Shown here piece after piece: positions 24,513 to 33,244 of a stretch of DNA of 64,000 bases. Source of the DNA: Pseudomonas aestuarii (lineage in GTDB: Bacteria > Pseudomonadota > Gammaproteobacteria > Pseudomonadales > Pseudomonadaceae); contig NZ_JAQJZJ010000013.1 in assembly GCF_027988105.1 (NCBI RefSeq), forward strand, positions 1-64,000. Reading direction: 5' to 3'. Position numbers and translations under genes: made by a program. Under the pieces are notes generated by a model. It was given only the letters and a program-made list of their open reading frames with translations. It ran no database searches and was not told the DNA's origin. How positions within the stretch are numbered: the stretch's first letter is position 1; the number at the start of each line of letters is the position of its first letter.

Positions 24513-27500
24513 ACAGCCACCTCCGGGAAACGAATTTCAATGGTTACCGGAAAGACTTGAGCTTCGCCACGCAGGGCAAAGCGGCGCGGCAGAACCTGCT
24601 CAAGGATACGACGCTTCTCTTCGGTCAGACGTTCTTGCAGGTCACCAAACTGGTTCTGGCGGCGCTTGAGCTCGTCCTCCAGATCACGCAGACGCTTTTC
24701 GGCCAGCGCATCGGCGTCATCAAATAGTTGCTGCTGGATGCTAGCCACCCGCTGTTGCTCAATTTCTCGTTTTAGCTTGTCGATGCTCTGTGCCTTTTGC
24801 AGGGCCGCAACTTCACGAATGCGCTGCTCGAAGGCATCCTTTTCATGATCCCTCGCCTGCTCGTACGCACTCTTGAGTTGGGTACGAAGGATCTGAGTCA
24901 AATCAGCTCGGTAACTGCCCAATAAGGTTTTAATCTTGTCTTCCACCTCGTCCCATAGATCGCGTGCGGCGGGTACATCGGCTGCACTTTGCTGGCCAAG
25001 CAAACCAAAGTGCGGCCCGCTGTAAGGCAAGGGTTCACCCAGAGTATTGTTTTGCACTGGCAGGGCCAGGGTGCGGGTCCAGTGGTGGAAGGTTTCGCGC
25101 AGATCGTTAACGGCCATTTCCTCCACGGTGAACAGCACCAGCGCTTCAGCGCCAGCCGGCACCTGGCCACGGCTTACCAGCCAGCGGCTAGGCGGCTGAA
25201 AGTCGGTCTGCCCGCCCGGAAAGCGCAAGCGTGCAAAGGCATTTAGCGACTGACGCAGCAATGGATGGCCCAGGTGCAGCAGCACGGTGTCCGGGGAGGG
25301 GCGGAATACCGGCCGACCATTGATGTTGTGGATAAAGAAGTGGTTGTCGAACACCAGCCAGGGCATGGCGCCGCTGACACCTTTCTGCGAGGGCAAGCGC
25401 AGGCTGTCATCGACCACGGCCTGCCAGCGCATAGGTAGCGGCGTACGCAAGCGCATGCGGCCCTGGGCATCGGGACCATCCAGCACTTCGCGCGCGGCGC
25501 CCAGACCCATGGCAACGCCGAGTGTGTCTTTGAGGGTACTGGGATTAAGGTCTAGATCGTCTAGCAGCTGTTGCAACCGTTGTTTTTCGTCTTCGCCGCG
25601 TTCCTCTGTGTGAACCTGAGCATCTTCGGTTGCACTTCTGCGACTGCTTATCTGCAGGTCCAGGTCACCCAACACATCGCGGTCTTCGTTCATCTCCATC
25701 ATGCGACGCTGAAAAGCGGCATCAAACACCTCACCCACCGAACCTAGATCCTCGCGGATGTCGTTGACCTTGCTCAGTACGCGGGCGACAAACTGTAGGT
25801 CACTGTCATCTTCGCTGGTGAAGTGAAAGATGGTGACATCCCGTGATTGACCATGACGGTCGATACGGCCGTTACGCTGTTCCAAACGCGATGGGTTCCA
25901 CGGAATCTCGTAGTGCATCAACAAGCGGGCGGTGTGCTGCAGGTTAAGACCTTCGGAGGCAGCATCTGTCGCGACCAGAATTCGTATCGGCGCATCTGGA
26001 TCGTTGAAGGCACGCTTTACCGCCTCGCGCTCGTCCTCATGCATGCCGCCATAGAGCACGCAGATGCTGCCAGGTTCAGCGCCATACTCGTCATTCAAGC
26101 GGTTGACCAAATAGTCGAGCGTGGTTTTGTACTCGGTAAAAATGATCAGTCGCTCATCATTTTTCCACTGTTCAGCGTTACGCAGTTCCTTGCCGATCAG
26201 CTCGCGCAGGCGATCAAAGCGGGCATCCGATTTCGGCTTGGCCTTAACCACGGGCTGTCTGTCTAGCCCCAAAGACTTCAGCGCAGCATCAATTGCGTCA
26301 ATCTCTGGTTGCAGTACATCCACGTAGGGGTGCATCCAGGCGCCGACGACCTGCGCAGCATGCCGGCTGCGGCTCTCGCGCTCCTGATCATCATCGATAT
26401 CTTCTTCACTGGCACGGCGGGCGGCAGCCACTTCAGCTGCCTGCAACGCCTCTTTGGCAGCCAGGCCCTCCTTGAAGCGCAACCAGCTGTCGGCAAAGGC
26501 CACCGGACACGACAGCAAACGCTTACGCAAAATCTCAATGGCAAAATTGAGCACCATACGTGCTTCGGGAGCGGTGCGGATAATGCCTTTCAACTGCGTG
26601 CAAAACTTGCGCACGGCTGCCGCCAGCTCCTGCTCCGGCTTGAACATATAAAGCGGCAACGGTTCCAGATAGCGCTTGGCAAAACGCGGCACTCGGCCAG
26701 CCTGGCGATCCTGATCGTTGATCTCGCTTTTCAGCCTCCGGATCAGCACATCGCCGATCATCTTGCGCTCTTTGTCCGTGAAATCCGGCGTTTGGGTAAA
26801 GCGCACCGGATCTAGCTGTTCCAGCAGACCGGAGAAGCAGCGGGTATGGCCGTTGTGTGGTGTGGCTGTCAGAAACAGGCGGTGCTCAAAATACGGTGTC
26901 AGAATCCGCAGCATCTTGGCCAGATCGCTGTCTTCGCCAAAGTTAGACGGCATCAGGTTGTGGGCTTCATCGACAATCAGCAGATCCCACGGCAGCTGTG
27001 CACCACCCCGCTGTTTGATGGATTCGCAATTGGCGATGAACTGCTCCAGCACATCCGGCTGGCGCAGGTAGTGGTAGGACGTGATGATGCGCGGCAGTGC
27101 ACGCCAGGGGTTGGCATCCAGTCCCATCTCTTTCTGTAGCTTGTGGGTGGCGGCTTTGTCGACGATATCGAAGCCCAGGGAGAACTTCTCCTCCATCTCC
27201 TGCTGCCACTGGGTACGCAATGCAGCAGGAGTAATGATCAGCACCCGGCGGATACGACGCTTACGGATCAGCTCAGTCAGAATCAGACCGGCCTCGACGG
27301 TCTTACCCAAACCCACATCATCGGCCAGCAGTAGAGACACACGCGGCATGCGCATGGCTCGCGCCAGGGGCACGAGCTGGAAGTCATCAACGCTGACCGC
27401 TCCATATACCGGTGCAGTCGGCACTGGCTCGGAGCGCTCATGAGGATCACTTGCTGATAAGAACGGAGTGAGGGCGCTCCAGCGAGCAGCACGCTGTAAA

Positions 27501-27775
27501 GCCAGGAACTCTCCCTGCTGCATGGGTGCTTCGCGATCAATTTTTGGCAGCGCATTCGGCTCCAACACCACCGGGCCGCGCTCACGCTCCCACAGCAGGG
27601 ACTCTTCCGCATCACCATCGGCATCGCTGAACTCTATGGTAACCAAGTGCAGTAACGCAGAGGTCTTGCTGTCACTGAAGGGCTCTACGGAGGAGATTAC
27701 ACCGCGACGGTTACGGACAGTGGCGAGCATGCCGACGCGGGGCAAGTGACTGGCCGCTGTGTCTGAATTGTTCAT
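24509..27775 (-). CDS. SNF2-type helicase, DrmD-like
   Basis: A 1088-residue SNF2/RapA-type ATPase and first gene of the operon. An N-terminal Tudor-like domain (LATVRNRRGVISSVEPF, ending LLWERERG near 65) resembles that of DISARM DrmD and RapA. The motor has Walker A DVGLGKT (153-159), DEAH (269-272), and a second lobe with ATDAASEGLNLQ and motif VI QRNGRIDRHGQ. The C-terminal 250 residues are helical with a long charged coiled coil (about 960-1070). The start is ATG 27775 with a weak GGA ribosome site. In class 1 DISARM the order is drmD-drmMI-drmA-drmB-drmC; here only the first two have clear counterparts. Annotation as DrmD-like is a family-level judgement. Confidence 0.8.
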   Translation of the reverse strand: MNNSDTAASHLPRVGMLATVRNRRGVISSVEPFSDSKTSALLHLVTIEFSDADGDAEESLLWERERGPVVLEPNALPKIDREAPMQQGEFLALQRAARWSALTPFLSASDPHERSEPVPTAPVYGAVSVDDFQLVPLARAMRMPRVSLLLADDVGLGKTVEAGLILTELIRKRRIRRVLIITPAALRTQWQQEMEEKFSLGFDIVDKAATHKLQKEMGLDANPWRALPRIITSYHYLRQPDVLEQFIANCESIKQRGGAQLPWDLLIVDEAHNLMPSNFGEDSDLAKMLRILTPYFEHRLFLTATPHNGHTRCFSGLLEQLDPVRFTQTPDFTDKERKMIGDVLIRRLKSEINDQDRQAGRVPRFAKRYLEPLPLYMFKPEQELAAAVRKFCTQLKGIIRTAPEARMVLNFAIEILRKRLLSCPVAFADSWLRFKEGLAAKEALQAAEVAAARRASEEDIDDDQERESRSRHAAQVVGAWMHPYVDVLQPEIDAIDAALKSLGLDRQPVVKAKPKSDARFDRLRELIGKELRNAEQWKNDERLIIFTEYKTTLDYLVNRLNDEYGAEPGSICVLYGGMHEDEREAVKRAFNDPDAPIRILVATDAASEGLNLQHTARLLMHYEIPWNPSRLEQRNGRIDRHGQSRDVTIFHFTSEDDSDLQFVARVLSKVNDIREDLGSVGEVFDAAFQRRMMEMNEDRDVLGDLDLQISSRRSATEDAQVHTEERGEDEKQRLQQLLDDLDLNPSTLKDTLGVAMGLGAAREVLDGPDAQGRMRLRTPLPMRWQAVVDDSLRLPSQKGVSGAMPWLVFDNHFFIHNINGRPVFRPSPDTVLLHLGHPLLRQSLNAFARLRFPGGQTDFQPPSRWLVSRGQVPAGAEALVLFTVEEMAVNDLRETFHHWTRTLALPVQNNTLGEPLPYSGPHFGLLGQQSAADVPAARDLWDEVEDKIKTLLGSYRADLTQILRTQLKSAYEQARDHEKDAFEQRIREVAALQKAQSIDKLKREIEQQRVASIQQQLFDDADALAEKRLRDLEDELKRRQNQFGDLQERLTEEKRRILEQVLPRRFALRGEAQVFPVTIEIRFPEVAV

Positions 27776-27810
27776 TGGTGATTCCGTTCGATTAATTTGA
27801 AGTCGGCAGA

Positions 27811-27939
27811 ATGGCTATTAACAAACTGGATTTGTTGGCTCTGATCGCGAAAATTCTTAATAACCATAAGAGGATACGGTTTATGCAGATGACGAACCTT
27901 AACCGCCTGAAGCGAATCGAGCCAGAGCCTACTTATTGA
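27811..27939 (+). CDS. Possible 42-residue basic peptide, divergent from the defence operon
   Basis: An open frame of 42 codons starts at ATG 27811 and ends in TGA 27937-27939. The peptide begins with an amphipathic stretch (MAINKLDLLALIAKILNN) and ends with basic residues. A weak GAAG lies upstream. It occupies most of the gap between the SNF2 gene and the next leftward gene and reads away from the operon. It may be a regulator, a toxic peptide or chance. Confidence 0.3.
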   Translation: MAINKLDLLALIAKILNNHKRIRFMQMTNLNRLKRIEPEPTY

Positions 27940-27954
27940 GCTCCAGATCTGCTT

Positions 27955-28627
27955 TCAATTGGCCGGCGCGCACTCATCCGACATGGGCGTTTTGGCTACA
28001 TCGCCGCGGCCCTTGCAGATCAGGCTGATGTGCATGCCGCTTTGCAGTCCGGCTGCGTAGTTGGCATGGGCGTCATCGAGCTCGAATTGCGGCTCCATGA
28101 ACTGGTTCACCCCGCCACGCAGCGTGACGTAAGGATTACCGAACATATCGGTGTTGATGGCGTCCACTACGCCTGTGACCTTGAAGCGCTTGTCTTTGAA
28201 CTGCTGATCGGCCGCGACCGTGTTGCGGTCATAGGCCTGGGCCAGTTGCTGGGCGCTGACATCAATCAGTGGCTCGACCGGTGCAACCACCTTGGCCGGC
28301 TGGCTCTGGCCGCTCGTAGCAGCGGTCGGCGTGCTGGCTGGGCGATCACTGGAAGCCATGCCAACCAACACCAGCGCCAACCAGGCAAAGCCGATCACCC
28401 GGCTGGTAGTGCTATGCCCCTGACGCAGCAGGAACCAAGCGAAGATGATCGGGAACAGGAAAATGCCCATTCCTAGCCAGAATCCGACGCTGCGATTGAC
28501 CAAGGCGCTGAATTGCGCCTGAGCCGGTGCGGGCTGCTTGGCAATCGCCACTACATTTAGCCAATCCGAGAAATGCCGGCAGCAACAAGGTGAGAGGCAG
28601 AAAATCGATGAGCGAGAGCATGGACAT
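27955..28627 (-). pseudogene. Frameshifted membrane protein with tRNA_anti-like OB-fold domain
   Basis: The C-terminal 100 residues match the tRNA_anti-like OB-fold family: SAQQLAQAYDRNTVAADQQF, FKVTGVVDAI, PYVTLRGG and a final CKG...CAPAN. Upstream is a transmembrane region (FWLGMGIFLFPIIFAWFLL and IGFAWLALVLVG). The likely N-terminus, MSMLSLIDFLPLTLLLPAFLGLA starting at ATG 28627, lies in another frame and joins the downstream frame near 28555-28565, in GGCTAAATGTAG. A single-base shift there restores one continuous protein of about 220 residues. A GTG near 28553 could start a shorter product in the downstream frame, so function may survive. The role is unknown; the tRNA_anti-like fold is a nucleic-acid-binding type fold often found in exported proteins. 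Confidence 0.55.
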
Positions 28628-28908
28628 GGGCAATTCTCTTGGTCAGTGATGGCCCAACCATAGCGAGGCTCGTCCTCCGTATTGATCTGTCTTCTTTTCG
28701 CCTGTAAAGAAAGCAGGCACACCCATGACTCAGGCGACGAGCGCTCCTTGCCCATTGGGCGACTCGCCGATATCTGTATTCGCATACAGCTTTTTTGATG
28801 AGCAATGCCCTGCTCCTTGGTCCGCTTCAAGCCTGGCTCGACCAACTTACGGATGCTGTTCTAATACGATTCATCACTAAATACGCTAATCAGAGCCTAC
28901 TCCGGGTG

Positions 28909-29106
28909 CTAACTGACGGTTTGGCGCAAATCGCGACGAAAATTTTGCAAACTACGGCAGTCGCTGGGTGACTTTGCCACGGTCACCGTCGGTCGCCCGC
29001 TAGGGTGAATAAGCCGGCCATGCTTGCCACCGCGATGGAAGCTCCAGCCCTGGCGAACCAGCTGGCGGATCAGTTGGTCGATTTCTTTGTTTGAGCAGTA
29101 TTTCAT
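28909..29106 (-). CDS. HicA-like small protein coupled to viperin
   Basis: A 65-residue basic protein whose ATG overlaps the viperin stop (ATGA). The pattern GWSFHRGGKHGRLIHPSGR, then PTVTVAKSP and a closing helix, matches the HicA fold (double-stranded RNA-binding-like mRNA interferase), where the conserved GSHH is here GKHG, keeping one His. There is no HicB antitoxin gene next to it. Coupling to viperin suggests it is either a helper or regulator of viperin rather than a free toxin, or a toxin whose antitoxin function is elsewhere. Length is typical for HicA. Family call by motif; function inferred. Confidence 0.6.
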   Translation of the reverse strand: MKYCSNKEIDQLIRQLVRQGWSFHRGGKHGRLIHPSGRPTVTVAKSPSDCRSLQNFRRDLRQTVS

Positions 29107-30020
29107 GCGCCTACCCCGGCGCTGGCCGGGATGTAGCGCGCGTTGAAGCGTTCATGGTCAAAGGTCATTTCAGCGAAGGCTGCCCCAGCGCCAACCTCAA
29201 GAATCGGCCGACTGTAGGTATAACCCTGCCCCACAATCAGCGGGCTGTTCTGGAAAAAACGGCCGTGGAGGTCGACCATTAGGTAGGACTCGCGCATGTC
29301 GTGGTTGTCTTCGGCGCAGAGGATGTTGGTGAAAGTGCCGTGGCGGGCGACAAAGGCGGCGAACTGCTGATCGCTAACGGCCAGGTGCTGGTTGACCACC
29401 GGAAGCATGCGCAGAACCTTCCACTTCTCAGGGGCAAAGCTGCGGACCAGGGCGGTGAGGTCTTCGGTGTGATTGAGCTGGTTGACCACGGTGTTGAGCT
29501 TGAGGCGCAGCTGCGGGTTATTCTGACGGGCTTGATATAGGTTGGTCGCCAGCTGATCCAAGTCGAGCAGCTGACCCCTACGGTCGATGCGACCGATAGC
29601 TCTGTTGGTCGCTGAGTTGGCCGAGTCGAGGCTGATGCCCAGCCAAGTCAGTTGCGGCGCCAACTGGTCCAGCATCTCCCGGGTCAGGCGAGAGCCGTTG
29701 CTGATCAGCGAGACTTCAAAGCCGAGGGCCCGGGCCTGGCTGACCATGGCCGGGAGCTTATTGGCATGTAGCAAGGGCTCACCGCCGGCCAGGTTGAGGC
29801 GGACGGAGTACCAGGACATTCGGCTGGCCAGCGGGTTGACGCGGTTGTCCGAACGGAAGAATCGGTACAGCTCGCTCAGCAGCGCTGCGGTTCGTTCGGG
29901 ATCGTGGATCAACTCTCGCGGGCAGGCGGACTCGCTCCATGCGGCGTAGCAGTACTGGCAACGGTAGTTGCAGGCTTCGGTGAGGTGCCAGTTGATGACC
30001 AGCGGGGCAGGGTTGTGCAT
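29103..30020 (-). CDS. Prokaryotic viperin (radical SAM antiviral nucleotide synthase)
   Basis: A 305-residue radical SAM enzyme starting at ATG 30020, with GGAG eight bases upstream. The cluster-binding motif is C17-C21-C24 within WHLTEACNYRCQYCYA. The pattern NWHLTEACNYRC, the SAM-binding LAGGEPLL (about 78-85), LISNGS, LGISLDS and the late motif MRESYLMVDLHGRFF are the features I associate with prokaryotic viperins. These make 3'-deoxy-3',4'-didehydro nucleotides that terminate viral RNA synthesis. The length fits the family. A small HicA-like gene overlaps its end, and a divergent ankyrin gene starts about 180 bases upstream. No nucleotide kinase partner is next to it, although many viperins have one. 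Confidence 0.85.
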   Translation of the reverse strand: MHNPAPLVINWHLTEACNYRCQYCYAAWSESACPRELIHDPERTAALLSELYRFFRSDNRVNPLASRMSWYSVRLNLAGGEPLLHANKLPAMVSQARALGFEVSLISNGSRLTREMLDQLAPQLTWLGISLDSANSATNRAIGRIDRRGQLLDLDQLATNLYQARQNNPQLRLKLNTVVNQLNHTEDLTALVRSFAPEKWKVLRMLPVVNQHLAVSDQQFAAFVARHGTFTNILCAEDNHDMRESYLMVDLHGRFFQNSPLIVGQGYTYSRPILEVGAGAAFAEMTFDHERFNARYIPASAGVGA

Positions 30021-30090
30021 GACGCGAACTCCATGGTTTGGGATCCGCGCAGGGTGTCAGGGAGCTAGATTGATCGGTATGAAGCACCGC

Positions 30091-30128
30091 GTATCCCCTC
30101 CCTCTCGCCGACCTGCGAGAGGGGATAC
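30091..30128. promoter_or_regulatory. Inverted repeat in the viperin/ankyrin divergent promoter region
   Basis: GTATCCCCTC...TCGC (from 30091) pairs with GCGAGAGGGGATAC (30115-30128): a 14-bp stem, with a 4-base bulge in the left arm. It lies between two divergent genes, 70 bases before the leftward and 75 before the rightward start. It may be an operator shared by both promoters or an RNA hairpin in the 5' leader of the ankyrin gene. Confidence 0.5.
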
Positions 30129-30202
30129 GGCAATTTTCAGTGGTAAGCTGGCCGCGCTTTGCAAGGATTACCGCACCTTCAACAACACCAAGGACAGGCG
30201 CC

Positions 30203-32923
30203 ATGAGCACCCTACCACTGACCGAAGCCATCCTGCTGGAGATTCATCAGAGTCTCGGCTGCCCAAGCTATCCGACCACCAAAAAGAACAAGTTCGCGAC
30301 CGGGCAGGACAGCCTGGCAGCCCACAAGACCATGGGCGAGGAAATCCTGAATGCCATCTTCGACGCCCTGGATATGGATCCACGGGCTCGCGTTGACGCC
30401 ATCGACAACCTTACCGAGTTCTGGAATGCCTACAAGTATCTCGAACTGAATACCTGGACGTTCGCCGCCGACCAGCAGCAGGTCGTCTGGATGCTGCTGG
30501 GTTACTTCTATATGCCCGGGCTGGCTCGCCGTGCGGCATTCTGGAGTCTCGAAGATACTCTGGACATGGGCATGCCAGGTGGGCGCTTCTGGTATCTGCC
30601 CGAGCCCCGTGAGGTAGATGGCAAGCCCAGCCTGTATCCGCCGGCCGCTCAGGTGCTGGATTGGCTGCTGGATCTATTGGGGATGACGCTGGAGGAGTTC
30701 GCCGATCAGCGCAGCGAGTCTACAGACGGTGGACATGATGGCCTGCGGCGTTCGCTGTACAACTGGCGCAAGGGAACCACGCCTGACTTAAGCACCATCG
30801 ACAAATACTTCGCCAACGAATTGCTGGTGGACTTTAAGGGTGCGTTCGCTCTCGACAGCAGCCGCTCGCCTGCCGAGCAATGCGCTGATGCCCTGGCGTT
30901 CGTGACGCGCAAGCAACTGACCGCCGACCAACTGCGCCTGGAAATCCCGATGACCCAGCCAGGCCGCCTTGAGGCGATTCTGGATGGCAGTGTGGATGAC
31001 GACGAAAAGGCTGCTTTCGTGGCGTATCTGGCCAGGCGTTATGCCATCCCCTCGCCGCACACCATCCGCCAGCGCCTGCTGTTTGCCCGCATGGTGCAGG
31101 ATGGCTATACCCGCCTGCTCAAGTTCCTGTGCCCGGGCGTTGATTCGCGATGTGCCGATGCCCAGCAGAACAAGCTGCTGCAGCTGTTCGCCATCTACAA
31201 GTTTGCCTACAACATGACCATCGATGGTTGGCGCAACTGCAGGGATCAAGGCGAGGCAGCTGAAAATGCCTGGTTCGAGGAACACCTACCGCCATGGGAC
31301 GCGCGCGGGTTGTACCTTTCGATTTTGCCATCACAACGGGAGACCGCTAATTCCGCGCTGGCCGAGCTTTTGACCCGTCACTTCGCCGAGGTACAACCCG
31401 GCGCGGCTCTCGAGGATCATGTCGGGCTGGGCGCGGAATCGGAAGCCCCGATCATTCAGCGCAACATCGAGCGGATGAAAGCGACCGCCGAAGAGTTCAA
31501 GGCAGAGCTGGAGCTGGCCGAGCGCCTGAAAACCGCATCGCCTTGGCGGACACTGCAGGGGGAATACCGCTACAGGGTAGTCAGCCAGATTGCCCAGCGA
31601 AGGAACCTTGGCCCCAAGGTTAGGCAGGCGGCCATCCAGCGCCTGCGCGAACTGGCGTCCAGCCCTTCAGAAACCATCCAGGCCGTGCTCTTCGAGCTGG
31701 ACACTTTCCTGAATAACGACCGCAGCAACAGTCCCAAGGATGCCCGTGACAGCGTGCAGGCGCTGCTCGAGGAAGCCGAGTCCTGTTCTGCCTACAAGCT
31801 CTGGAAGGCCGCCACCCTGCAATACAAGGCCAAGCATCTGCTGGCCTGCAACGACTTCGTGGGGGCTGGCAGGCTGTTCAGGGAGGCTCTCGAAACAGGA
31901 CTTGAGCGCAACTGCGGGCCACTGCACGGAGAGGTGGCGCGGGACTGCCTCGCTGTAGAGGTCGCCAACCAGAAGCTGATATTGAACAATCACGAAAAGT
32001 ACTACAGGGAGATGCTGGCTGGCGGCATGATGACCGAGTGCGAGGAAATACCCAGCATCGAGGAAACTGCTCGTTGGGCTTCCGAATACTTCTGGGACAC
32101 CCTGTACAAGCCCTATCCAGGCGTCCCGCCCCAGAAGCGGCGCGCCAGCGCTGCAGGCCGAAAAATGTTAGAAGAACTGATGCCACTGTTCTTTACCGGC
32201 GATCAAGACGGCTTGCAGGCCTGGATCAAGGCCAATCGCCAGTTGCTGAAATCGAACCTGCCGGACGTTGACGGCAATTCGGTACTGATGCTCCTGATCA
32301 AGATGCGCACGAGCTTTGCGCAAGGGTTGCACAAACTTCCCGCCGCTATGCTGGAAGGGGAGCAACAGAGCGTCGAAGCCATGCTGGAACAATGGCGGCA
32401 ATTCCTCGGACTACTGGCTCAGGAAGCGCCGAAACAGCTGAACATTACCGACTTCAAGAGCCAGACACCGCTGATGCTGATGGCCGAATCCGTAGATACC
32501 GAGCTGGTCAGGATTATGCTGCAGGCTGGTGCCGATCCGGAAAAACAGGACTGGCAGGGCATGACTGCTCTGCACTCGGCGATCAAGTCCCATGCGAACA
32601 GTTGCGTGGATGCTCTGCTGGATCATCCGTGTAACCTTGACAATGAAACCGTGGACGGTCAGTCACCACTACATACAGCCGCCTGGTGCGCAAACAAGCA
32701 TGCAGTCAAACGCCTGTTGCAGCTAGCCCCTCACCTAGCTTGGAAACGTAATGCACAAGGGATGACACCTCTAGAGAGAGTTGAGTATCTAATAGAAGAG
32801 CCAGAAGCCTTGGAGGCATTGGCTCGGGATCTCAACAAGAACGGCAGGCAATGTGCATCAATGCAGGAACTGCTGAGCATCGTCAGCTTGCTTGAAGAAG
32901 ACCTTCCTGAAGTCAGTAACTGA
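30203..32923 (+). CDS. Large helical protein with HTH-like segment and C-terminal ankyrin repeats
   Basis: A 906-residue protein. I start at ATG 30203 (MSTLPLTEAIL), with AAGGACAGG upstream; the frame is open for 21 more codons but that leader looks non-coding. Residues about 170-230 resemble a helix-turn-helix with an insertion (LGMTLEEFADQ, LRRSLYNWRKGTTPDLSTID). The middle, about 300-700, is helical without a motif I know. The C-terminal 120 residues are three ankyrin repeats (QTPLMLMAES, MTALHSAIKSHAN, QSPLHTAAWC). No enzymatic site is visible. It is transcribed away from viperin and may be part of the same defence function or an independent gene. A signal peptide is absent, so it acts in the cytoplasm. 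Confidence 0.7.
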   Translation: MSTLPLTEAILLEIHQSLGCPSYPTTKKNKFATGQDSLAAHKTMGEEILNAIFDALDMDPRARVDAIDNLTEFWNAYKYLELNTWTFAADQQQVVWMLLGYFYMPGLARRAAFWSLEDTLDMGMPGGRFWYLPEPREVDGKPSLYPPAAQVLDWLLDLLGMTLEEFADQRSESTDGGHDGLRRSLYNWRKGTTPDLSTIDKYFANELLVDFKGAFALDSSRSPAEQCADALAFVTRKQLTADQLRLEIPMTQPGRLEAILDGSVDDDEKAAFVAYLARRYAIPSPHTIRQRLLFARMVQDGYTRLLKFLCPGVDSRCADAQQNKLLQLFAIYKFAYNMTIDGWRNCRDQGEAAENAWFEEHLPPWDARGLYLSILPSQRETANSALAELLTRHFAEVQPGAALEDHVGLGAESEAPIIQRNIERMKATAEEFKAELELAERLKTASPWRTLQGEYRYRVVSQIAQRRNLGPKVRQAAIQRLRELASSPSETIQAVLFELDTFLNNDRSNSPKDARDSVQALLEEAESCSAYKLWKAATLQYKAKHLLACNDFVGAGRLFREALETGLERNCGPLHGEVARDCLAVEVANQKLILNNHEKYYREMLAGGMMTECEEIPSIEETARWASEYFWDTLYKPYPGVPPQKRRASAAGRKMLEELMPLFFTGDQDGLQAWIKANRQLLKSNLPDVDGNSVLMLLIKMRTSFAQGLHKLPAAMLEGEQQSVEAMLEQWRQFLGLLAQEAPKQLNITDFKSQTPLMLMAESVDTELVRIMLQAGADPEKQDWQGMTALHSAIKSHANSCVDALLDHPCNLDNETVDGQSPLHTAAWCANKHAVKRLLQLAPHLAWKRNAQGMTPLERVEYLIEEPEALEALARDLNKNGRQCASMQELLSIVSLLEEDLPEVSN

Positions 32924-32995
32924 GTAGAGGCTGGGTGCACATTCATGCAGGGATGTGCCCCCACCCTCCAAGCCATCATTTCGAGCCCCCTGGTG

Positions 32996-33166
32996 TCAGG
33001 CTGATTTTCGCCTGGGCTGCTGGGCCATTCCTCCTTTACGTGGGCGAGACTTGGTGGTCTGCGGAGCATCAACTGGGTCAGCGCCTTTAAAGACTTTCTC
33101 TATGGCTTCGATGGCTTCAACCTCATGCCGCAGAAGCTCACCTTCCCAGTACACAACTCCAGCCAA
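32996..33166 (-). CDS. Possible small leftward ORF
   Basis: The frame from a TTG at 33166 to TGA at 32996 encodes 56 residues: an acidic helix (VVYWEGELLRHEVEAIEAIE) then a basic, Pro-rich tail. The composition is protein-like and the frame continues upstream without a stop to about 33205, which suggests the remnant of a longer gene. Start codon and ribosome site are weak. The rest of 32924-33244 holds nothing else I can name. Confidence 0.3.
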   Translation of the reverse strand: MAGVVYWEGELLRHEVEAIEAIEKVFKGADPVDAPQTTKSRPRKGGMAQQPRRKSA

Positions 33167-33244
33167 TAAACAGCGGGCCGACTCCCAGTTGCGCCTCAGT
33201 CACGGCGTACATTCACAATCATTCCCGAACCCCAGATCCTAAGC

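Noticed and set aside
13483..27775. Calling the three-gene operon plain DISARM
   Set aside because: There is no separate DUF1998 (DrmB) gene and no phospholipase-D (DrmC) gene, and the last protein carries extra domains.
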